From contig FN648484.1 of assembly GCA_000310025.1 (NCBI GenBank), forward strand, positions 1 through 27,547: 27,547 nucleotides of DNA, read 5' to 3'. Under the pieces are notes generated by a model. It saw only the letters and a program-made list of their open reading frames with translations. It did not search any database and had not been told where the DNA came from. Position numbers and translations under genes: made by a program. Within the stretch, counting starts at the first letter, position 1. Each line of letters starts with the position of its first letter. Of this stretch, positions 1 through 8,600 are shown in pieces. The DNA is from Ectocarpus siliculosus. Taxonomy: Eukaryota; Sar; Phaeophyceae; Ectocarpales; Ectocarpaceae.

Positions 1-263
1 CCAAAAAAAAATAACGCGGCGATCCGACCTGGTCTTGGGGATAAAAAGTTCTTAGAGGGAGGTCATCTTTACTTTACGACACCGAAGAAACAGTCCAGAC
101 CCCCCCTCACACCCAACCCCTTGGCTCTCTTCGTGCGGAACTTCTTTTCAACGGTTTAGGATATCAACCAAGCTAAAAGTCAGACGTTTCTGTCGCTTGA
201 TGTAAATCCAATTCTTGCTCTGCCCGTACCCTCTCGTCCTGTTCCTGTTACCGCTCTTGACAG
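1..263 (+). other. Intron end upstream of the first visible WD-repeat exon
   Basis: No coding signal is seen in this stretch. It ends in a long pyrimidine-rich tract (about 218-258) followed by CTTGACAG, a good 3' splice site with AG at 262-263. The frame used downstream has a stop at 258-260, so the exon cannot extend much further left. The upstream exons of the WD-repeat gene must lie outside the window. Confidence 0.5.
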
Positions 264-929
264 GTCCGGTGGCTCTCGACCACCACCCCGGCCCCGCGAT
301 CCCCGCTCCACGCGCACCGGATCATGTGCCTGTGCGTGTTGCCCCCGCCGCCGCCGCCACCACCGCCCTCACGGTTGGGGTCACCAGTCCCCACTCACGA
401 CGGCATCAACGCCGCCGCCGCCGCCGCCGCCGCCACCGCTGTTTTCGTGGCCGGAGACTCGGGCGGCGGCGTGGCGGTGTATGAACTGCGGCATTCCGCC
501 GCTGCTGCCGCTGCTGCCGCTGCTGCTGCTGAGACCACCGCCGTTGGCAACGCCTCCGCCGCCGTAGACGGAAGGCTGCGGGAGGCCCGGTCGCACCCCG
601 TGGGGAGGTGGATGGCGGCAGGGAAGCGACCGGTGCTGTGCCTGGCACACGCTCGGGTGTGGCCTTCAGCTACCCATCAGCAGCAGCATGAGGTTCTAGA
701 CTTGATCGCCACCGGTGATACCGGAGGGACGGTTACAGTATGGCAGTTTTACGGTGGCGGCGGCGGCAGCGGCGGCGGCGGTAGTACTCTGCCGTCCGAC
801 CACGGGGAGTTTGTGTACCGCGGGCCGGCGGGAAGGCGACGGGGTGGGGCGGCGCGGACGGGTCCGGAGGGGGCGGCGGCTCCCCCTTGCCACGCTCTCG
901 TTCCTGTGTTGGAGTACCGCGCTCACCAG
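264..929 (+). CDS. WDR6-like exon 1 of 3 visible
   Basis: This is a 222-codon exon, open from AG at 262-263 to donor CAG/GTGATG at 929/930, in phase 0. It carries two blades: AVFVAGDSGGGVAVYEL, and PVLCLAHARV with the following LDLIATGDTGGTVTVWQF. It ends in PVLEYRAHQ, which corresponds to the histidine-containing start of the next blade in WDR6. Proline, alanine and glycine runs are encoded by GCC/CCG/GGC-type trinucleotide repeats (about 346-360, 409-440, 752-783). The first 25 or so codons look unlike any family block, so the 5' end is less certain than the 3' end. Confidence 0.62.
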
Positions 930-2897
930 GTGATGCGAAGACAAGGATGATACCATGATCGTACTCTACCTTTGCCTGGTTAACAAAGGTTAACAAAACT
1001 CGTTTGTTGCGGCATAGGGTGGAGGTAGATTCTACGGTGCACGCTTTTTGGCGTGAGTGAATTTCTTAAAAATTAACGTGCCTCCGACAGTGTCGTTGTC
1101 AATTCGTTATTTGTAGGCGCTTCTCTCTGGGAGTCTTGGTCATGCTGGAGTGGCTCGCGAAGGCTTGCCTAGAGAATATTTCTCACCTTTCGATCCCCTT
1201 CAACGCCCCGACTATCCCTTCTGCACAGGAAATGATAGATTGGTTTGAGTGGTGTGCATGGATGTTGCCGCGCTTCTTGCACACTGTCGCACGACAACCC
1301 GCGCGATGTTTTGTTTCGGTTCCAAACCTTCCGTCGGCCTCCACACCAACCCCCCCTAGCCTCCTGGGGGTGTCATTAATATTTACTTCTACGTGGTACC
1401 ACGAGTAAACAGCAGTGGTGCTACTTTTTTCCTCCCCCGCTCGAGCGTTGACCAGTAGACAGCAGTGATGCTGCTTTTTTCGTCCCCCACTCGTGTTTCG
1501 ACCCTTTGTTTTTCTTTCCCTCCCTGGTTGGCAACGAATCCCAGATGGGCGTGCTCTGCATGGCCGTCCACGTGCCAGCGGGGGAGCGGGGACGCGTGGT
1601 CGTCGTGACGGGGGGTGACGATCAAGCCATCTGCGTTGCCGAGCTCGAGGTGGCGGAGGTGTTGGACGACGGTCGCTGTTCCCCGACGACAACAATAGCG
1701 TCAGACCGGGGGCGCTCGTCGTCTCTAGGGCCGCGAGGGCAGGGAGGGGACGAGGTGCCAGCGAGAAAGAGGTGCGGCGCATCTTTGTTCCCGGGACAAC
1801 GCAGCCGGCTTGTGGTGTTCTAGAAGGGGCCAGGGGAGGGGCGGGAGGGGGTGAGGCGAAGGCGAGAAAGAGGCGTGGCGTACATTTTTTTCAGGCACTA
1901 CATTGCTGTGGTAGAAGGGGTCAGGGGGGGAAGAGGCGGGGGTGACGCGCCAGCGAAAAAGAGGCGAGGTGCATATTTTCCGGAACAACACTACTACTGC
2001 TGGCTGTGGTGGAAGGGGGCCAACTGCTGTAGTCTAGGTGGCAGAGTTGGTCTTTTCCTTGGACCCAATGCAGAGAAAACAGCACATATTGTGTGAGTAC
2101 ACCATCGCCAGACAGACCATGCTTGCGAGATAAACCAAGCCATGTCGACCTCGGCCTTGGTCGACTTCAAGATACACAGCAGTAGTCAGTGAGACAGAGT
2201 TGTAGTATGGAGGTCCGCTTGGCTCTTCTTCGAGTCGAAACACGTCAGCTGCGTGAGCTGTTGAGCCTCGGAAACGCCACAACTTGCAGCTGGCAGCTAG
2301 CTGTGGGCTGGTCCTGCTGCCTGCTGTTTCATCTTGCATCATCACACCCCTCGACGACACTGCAGTACTCTCATGAGCCCTCTCCGAAGGGATGGATCAT
2401 CCCTCGCATGCAGATGTATTTGTTCGTGAAACGTGAAACCCAAAAAGATGAGAAATGAAAACACTCCCTCCTCCTTCACGCGCCGCCGCACCGTGTCTCC
2501 CTCTCCCATTTATCGTCATCCTACCAGACAATCTGCCGTCAGGCTTGTCGCGGGCTCGCCTCAAGTCATCGAGGGGGCCGCGGGGTCAGCGATCAAGGGG
2601 ATGCAGCTTCTGCCCGCCGAGCCTCCTCCTCCGAAGAATCCTCTGGCCAACCTTCCGGGACCATCTACGGAATCTCCGATAACAATGCAATCTCCGACTC
2701 CTTCGGCTGGCATGCACGACGACGACGCTGCTGTCGCACCGCCGCCTTCTTCGCGGTCGGTTAATTTTTCTTCATCTTCTTCCACAACCCCCGCCGTAGA
2801 CCCGGGTGTGGGGGCGGGGGCCGTGCCGCCGTGCTCTCTCTCCTTGTTCACCGTCGCCCGCGACCAGAGGCTGTCGCGCTGGGACCTCGTGAAGGAC

Positions 2898-2948
<51 letters not shown>

Positions 2949-3758
2949 TTCGGCAGCGTTGGTGATTCGTCGTCGTCGTCTGAGCAGCAGCAGCAGCAGC
3001 AGCAGCAGCCCGCTACTACCCCGGCGGGCACGAACGACCGGCGAGCAGCGTCTGAGCCTACTACTCCCCGTCGTCGCGATGATGATGATGGCGGTGCGGT
3101 CGGCGGCTCGCGCTGCTGCCCGTCGGGCGGCGACGATGGTGATCGTGACCCCCTGCGAGCGAGGCGGCGGCGGCCGATGTTGTCGCCGTTGTCGCAGAAG
3201 AAAGGTGGCGGCGGCGACGATGACGACGGGTCGGGAGAGTCGGAGGAGCAAGGGGAGGAGGATAGGGAGGGGGAGAGTCGGCAGGGCCACAAGGGGGCGG
3301 CGGAGCGGCAGTGGCGGCTGCGGTGGCGGGCGGGGTGCGTGACCGACGTGTGCGACGTCAGCGGCCTCGACGTCGCCCCTCTCCCCCCTCACGAACCACG
3401 ACAACATCGGCGGCATGCAGCCGGCGAAGACACCCTCGGCGGCGGCCGCGGTAGTACTAGTAGTAGCAGTAATAGTAGTAGTAGTAGCAGTAGTAGTAGC
3501 TCCCAGCAGCGCGCTCCTGGCGGCGGTGGTAGCGGCGACCGTGCATCATCGCCGTGTCGTCGTGACCGCACCGTCGCCGCGCTCCTCCCCCGAGAAGAAG
3601 CGGAGGAGGGGGGAGAAACGACGGCAAATAATGCGTGCGGGGGGGTCCCGAGCAGCGAAACAGAGGTTTCGACGAGGGCGGACGCATTCGTCGCCCCCGC
3701 GGCCATCGTGGCGGTTTCCGGGCAAGGTCTGCAGCTCGTCGTATTCGGCGCGTGTTAG
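264..3758 (+). CDS. WD-repeat protein, WDR6/Trm734-like, C-terminal part (3 exons visible)
   Basis: Exons are about 264-929, 1545 to about 1660, and about 2528-3758, the last ending in a TAG stop. Known family role: WDR6 (yeast Trm734/Rtt10) is a cytoplasmic multi-WD propeller that partners the FTSJ1/Trm7 methyltransferase for 2'-O-methylation of tRNA wobble position 34. Seen here: successive WD-like blades, including VFVAGDSGGGVAVYEL, LDLIATGDTGGTVTVWQF, VVVVTGGDDQAICVAELE and SLFTVARDQRLSRWDLV. These follow the order expected at the WDR6 C-terminus, including the AHQ...GVLCM and GGDDQA blocks and a SAIKG segment. The protein closes with AVSGQGLQLVVFGAC. Between blades are very long Ala, Pro, Gly, Ser and Gln runs that are not typical of the family. 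The N-terminus is outside the window. WD-repeat identity is firm; the WDR6 assignment is by motif order from memory, so moderate. Confidence 0.68.
1404..1503 (+). repeat. Two-copy 50-bp tandem repeat in WDR6-like intron
   Basis: Unit 1 (1404-1453) and unit 2 (1454-1503) both read AGTARACAGCAGTGRTGCTR followed by a T run, a C-rich stretch and GACC. The repeat sits about 40 bp before the 3' splice site at 1543-1544 and supplies part of its pyrimidine-rich tract. Confidence 0.75.
1545..1660 (+). CDS. WDR6-like exon 2 of 3 visible (3' end approximate)
   Basis: The acceptor AG is at 1543-1544 (AATCCCAG), giving phase 0 in agreement with the preceding donor. It reads MGVLCMAVHVPAG, then VVVVTGGDDQAICVAELE, a WD blade with the GGDDQA motif seen in WDR6 proteins. 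The 3' end is unresolved: GAG/GTGGCG at 1650 and GAG/GTGTTG at 1659 are phase 0, whereas the best-looking next acceptor (2526-2527) needs two bases carried over, as a GT at 1661 or 1700 would give. Confidence 0.55.
1749..2022 (+). repeat. Three-copy ~90-100-bp tandem repeat in WDR6-like intron
   Basis: Copies begin near 1749, 1851 and 1942. Each contains a GCGAGAAAGAGG-like block, then a RYRCAT block with a T run, then an acaac/actac block, then a TGTGGTRGAAGGGG-type purine-rich tail. The copies are clearly diverged from one another. The array follows directly on exon 2, which itself holds a loosely similar GTGCCAGCG sequence near 1572. Confidence 0.65.
2528..3758 (+). CDS. WDR6-like terminal exon with large low-complexity insertions
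   Basis: The acceptor is probably CCTACCAG at 2520-2527 after a C/T-rich tract; a second AG at 2541-2542 is in the same phase. The frame is open for about 410 codons to TAG at 3756-3758. It contains GSAIKGMQLLP, SLSLFTVARDQRLSRWDLV, a WRAGCVTDVCDVSGLDV block and the last strand AIVAVSGQGLQLVVF. Between these lie Ser runs encoded by AGC (about 2899-2947) and by AGT/AGC (about 3454-3500), a Gln run encoded by CAG (about 2983-3009) and acidic and basic stretches. Antisense frames across it are also open because of these repeats. Confidence 0.62.
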
Positions 3759-5108
3759 TAAGAGCGGAAGGAAGGAAATTGTTTGTAGCCGAAAGGGGAG
3801 GGGGGGGGAGTAGGGTGGTCGGCTTTTGCAGGAGCCAGGGGTTGTCACAATCTGCGCAAATTATTGTTGGCCAGCTCGTATGTATAGTGTCCCTGGTGGG
3901 CCAACAATCAACCAGGAGGGAGTCCTTCGGTATGCTGGGTGGGCCAATCGAGTCTTCTTCGTGTCACCTCTTCTCAACAGATCATGGCCAGAATGTAGGA
4001 CATCGATGGAGATGGTTCAAGTACACATGCGATAGCCGGCGAGACGCCTTACTATCCAAAAGAAAGCGAAAGGTATTTTTCATGTCCAGGCCCGGACACG
4101 ACCTGCTCCGCAGAAGGACGTTCGTGCCGTGTCGTCCTCGGGTCCGTTTTTCATCTAGCAGCACAATAGATGTGATGGGCTTCATACACACACAGGTCAC
4201 ACTGCTGTGCCTGGTCGAAAACACACCGAACTTCAGCAGTCGCCAAAGAAGGTAATCCTCTTTCGGTTTGGCTTTTCCCATGACTACCTCCACGCGAATG
4301 CATTTGTTTGTCCTTGCCCAACGTCACCGTTTTCCCGACGTACAAACCCTCTCGCGGGGGGCAAAAACATGGCGTAGCATGACGAGGCTTGGGAGCTATG
4401 CCCCCAGCCGAAGCTGCTATTCATATAACGTTTCCGTTTGGGCTTCACCCACCCAACCACCCACCCACCTAATCGGCACCGTGTTTCACGTGAAGACATC
4501 AACAACGACAACAGAGTCGCCCGCCCATTCCTTCGCTACCACCCGATGCCCGTCGCCTGTGAGATACTCGTACAGTACCGCTCCAACGCACAACCATACC
4601 ACCCTGTGTACACGTTCCACGAAACAAACAAATGTACGCAGGGAACAAACCATCTTCTATGCAGACTCATATCTACAATTCCACGACAAAGACAGCGTAG
4701 AAGTCGTGAGCCCCCTCCATTCCCAGAGATATTTTCATGAGCTACCGGTATACAGATTCATTATGTTCTGTGTCGTGCCAGTGCGCAACACGCAATCTAC
4801 ATACAACCCGAAATACCTCACAAGTAACCAACTAACCAACGCAAGAGCTTTGAAGAACAGCCGAAAAATCGGGAGGCGGCGTGGTGTATGTACGACAGAA
4901 AAACGGTTGTCCCGGAGTAATCAGTTTTTACTTGATGGGCGTGTATTTACAACATACCCTCGCTTGACCGCGCGGGGAGAGAAAAGTGGAAACCGGGGAT
5001 CACGCAAATCCGTCACCTTCCACTAAGCCAGGAGAGCGCAGTCAACGCAGCCACACAAACCTGCCCATACAAATGAGTGCTGTATGGCAGCGGCTAAACT
5101 GTAGCTAT
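3759..5108. other. Convergent intergenic region without recognisable genes
   Basis: This stretch lies between the stop codons of the WDR6-like gene (+) and the peptidase gene (-), so it must hold both 3' untranslated regions and both polyadenylation sites. Open frames of 60-250 codons occur but show no family motif or amphipathic/hydrophobic pattern I recognise. A short CACC-rich stretch is at about 4446-4470. No tRNA or transposon signal was seen. Confidence 0.4.
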
Positions 5109-5506
5109 CTACCAATCAGCTGCCACCGAAGGCAAGCGCTCCAGCCAGGACGGCGGAGCCAACTCCCCGCGGGCGCTCGAGTCCTTCTTGGCAGCAGCTG
5201 CAACTGAACCGGACCCGTCTCCACCATCGCCGCCACCGCCACCAACAGACGTATCGCCACCGCCACCGCCACCACCGTAATACGCCCCGTACGCCATGTC
5301 CACCCAGCGTTCGACAAAGTCCATCTCCACCCTCCTGGCGTCGAGGACGTCTTGGGGGTCAAGGGGGTGCTCGAAGAAGAGGTCGAGGTGGTGCGCCGCC
5401 TGGTCCATCATGATCACCTCCACGCCGCCGCCGGCCCGCCGCTGGTCGACGACCCCCATGCCCGACCACGGGTCCAGCCGACCGTTGCTGAACACCACGT
5501 TCGTGA
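5109..5506 (-). CDS. S28 peptidase terminal exon (Asp and His of triad)
   Basis: The acceptor is ACAAAAG/TCACGAACG, with exon start at 5506 in phase 1, matching the donor of the previous exon. It encodes [19 protein letters not shown], then [19 protein letters not shown], carrying the catalytic Asp and His. The tail has two Gly-rich runs (GGC/GGT repeats at about 5222-5278) and ends in SVAADW before TAG at 5109-5111. Confidence 0.9.
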
Positions 5507-5633
5507 CTTTTGTTTGTTTTGTTTTGTGTGTCGAGTCGAGTCAAGCGAGCGGGCAAGAGAGGACGAAATTGCCGAAAGACGGGAGAGTGAGAGAAGGGTA
5601 AGAAAAACAACAAGCAGACGGAGGGGTAGGAAT

Positions 5634-5680
<47 letters not shown>

Positions 5681-8600
5681 ACAGACAGACAGACAGACAG
5701 ACAGACAGAGATAACTGATTCCATGGACGTCCCGTTGCTCGCTGCTATGCGTTCAATCGAAGCATTTCGTCGGGGAAGAGGTCATTGTAAGTCTGTTTGC
5801 GAGTGATTATGGCCTGCAGGTACAGGTACAAAGGTCCCCTTCGTATCGAGAAGGAACAAACTTGATTGACGAAAGCACACAGGGGGTCGATGGGGGGGGG
5901 GGGGGGGGGAGGCCGACATACCCTCTCTCTCTCTTCCACCACACTACACAGAGCACCACGAAATAAAGTTTTGCTCCGTGGTCTACCTCGGGCAACGCCA
6001 CAAATATTCACGCGCTGAATACTGAATGAAAGAAGCTTCACGACGAACGAAACACGCGCCTAGAAATGGTGAAGAGGCATGTCCAATCTCCTCGCAACTA
6101 CTCTCACGCTCCGACCAAGAGTCGTGATAATACCGCACTAATTCAGCAACAAAAAAAACAGCAGTGCGCTGGTTATCGTACAACAAGTAGCGCGGGGGGG
6201 AGGGGGCGTGAGTCCCCCGCAAGAGTTAAAGAGGCGTGTCGTACAAATACTCTCACCCTGCGACCAAGAACCGTGATGCTACAGCACAAATCCAGCAATG
6301 GAAACAACAGCAGTATTTTGGCTATGGAACAACACAAAGCGCGCGGGTGTGTGTGTGCGTGAGCCCCCCGCAAGAGCTAGAGAGGCGTGTCGCATACTCT
6401 CACCCTGCGACCAAGCGTCGTAGCCCCCGTACTCCGCCGCGCCCCAGCCCTCCCCGGGGGACACCCCGAACTGCTCCATGCACTGGGCGGCCTGCGCGAC
6501 CGGGTCCCAATCGTTCCGCCAGAACATGTCTCGCTTGCCGTCGGTCGACATCGGCATCGACATCTCGGTGCACGCCTGTTGTCACTCGAAGGGATAGGTT
6601 AGGGTGTGTAGGGTTGGCGGGGCCAAACAAACACGGCAAACGTTCGGCGTCGTGGGCGTAGAAGGTGCAGCAGCTCCGAACACTATTTTCTTAGCTACTG
6701 GTTTGCTTAATTGTGCTGTTTGCTCACGCTGGTCGTTGTTCCTTCGACCTTTCGTAGCCTCGGCCCACCTGCCAATTGTACTGAATGCTCAAGCTGGTGT
6801 TGTTTTCTCTCTCTTAGCCGTGGACCATCTACCAATTGTACCGTACGCTCACCATGGTTGTTATTTATTCACTTCATGCTGTCGCGGCCCACCTGCCAAT
6901 TCCAGTTGTCCGCGTCGACGGAGGAGGCGTTATTCGCACCGGCGGCGGGCGTGAAACACCCCACCTCTCCGGTAGCGTTGTAGTAGACCCCGATAGCATC
7001 CGCCAGAGCGCCAAGCAGCACATCGTCGTCTTCGGCCTTTGCTCGCAGTAACGGTGGCATGCACGTCGGTCGACCAGAGGACGAACGAACACGGGGGGAG
7101 AACGAAAAAAAATTAGAGAGAGAAAGAGCGAGAGAGAGACAGACAGACAGACAGACAAAGATTGAGAGGGAGGGAGGGAGAGAGAGGGAGAGGGAGAGAG
7201 AGACAGAGACAGAGACAGAGAAATGTACGTGTATGTGCGCGCTGACTTACGCGCCCCCACCCCTCCCCCCTCTCTACACCCGCCCCCGGGGAGGCCTTCC
7301 AAGAAAAGCAACTTCGTGGGGCCTGTTTGCCTGTCGCACCTGTAACGTCGGATCGGCGAGGTACGAGCAGGCCTCGCGGAGCGGCCAGGGCGGCAGCTCA
7401 ACCTCACCAGAGTTCAACATGTAACCCGTCGCGTACGGGAAGTTGCCCATCGCCAGGTAGTCGAACGCCGCCCTTGCCCACCACGCCAACTCCACCAGGG
7501 CGCCGTCTCCCCGGGGCTCCCGGCCGGGGCAAACGCGCAAGCGCCGCGCCACCTCGGATGCTGCCGGTGAGTCCGGCGGCGGTAGCGCGGAGGCGACGGA
7601 AGAGCCCTCCGACAAACGCGGCGGTTGCTGCTGCTGTTGATGCATCTGCTTCTGCTGCTGATGCTGATGCGAAGATGCCGACTCGCCCTCCTCGGCGCTG
7701 CCGCTGCCGCCGCCCCGAAGCTTTCGGGCCCCTCCGCCAACTACGGCACCATCATCATCACCCCCCCCCCCTCCACTCCCGTTCCTCGAGCCACCGGTCG
7801 GCGACAGTACGGCGGAAAAGGCCCGCCTCACGTTGGCGGCGCACGAATCTGCGGCGCCCCCGGCAGGCCCCGCCGCCGCCGTGACCGTTTCGGCGAACGC
7901 CTCCGGGTTAGGGGTTGGGCGGTGCAGGCCTTCGAGGGCCAACACCGGCGCCGAGGCCGCGATGGCACCGTGGACGATGTGGGGGTACTTTAGCCTGAGC
8001 CACGAGGCTGGAAGGGAACGAACGGGAGAGCAAAACACAGGCGTCGTGCGGGGTGATTGGTTTCAGGAGGGGCACCGTGGTCAGGGAGGAGAGGGGGGGG
8101 GGGTGATCGACGTCACTTGTACTTTCGGAGGAAAGTTGTAGGAAATTTTCTGAATCTACTCAGACGCAAGGCTTCGGGGTAGAATGCATACAATGAAGCA
8201 AGTTGCAGCAGAACCCGGGACACAAATCTACGATAGCCGCGGCCCTAAAACGCGGTCGAGTCTAGGCACAAAAGCGAAACGACCCTCCGTGCTGTAGCGC
8301 AGTTTGCTGCCGGCGTAAACACCGCGACGGTCGTCTCGACACCGGTTGCATTCATTCTTTTCCCCTCGGTGCAAGGAATACTGCCCACGGGGGTGGGTAG
8401 GGGGCGAACGAAGCCTTGCCAAGATAAACATGCCTCGTGAATGTTCTAGGTGGTTGTTCTCACTGACCGAGCATGCCTCCGTAGCTGCCCCCGAAAGCAA
8501 TGACGGGGGCGCCTTCCGCTCCCAACTCTTGCTTCAGAGCCGTCACCAGACGAGCGTAGTCCGCGAGAGCTTGAGGCGTGCTGCGAACGCGGAAAGATAA

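Noticed and set aside
2561-3416. Long antisense open frames opposite the WDR6-like terminal exon
   Set aside because: They consist of Leu, Cys, Ala and Ser runs that mirror the trinucleotide repeats of the sense exon, which carries the WD blades.
5359-5724. Minus-strand frame rich in SVCLSVCLS and LSLSLS repeats
   Set aside because: It is the translation of the (GACA)n/(GA)n microsatellite plus an off-frame part of the peptidase exon.
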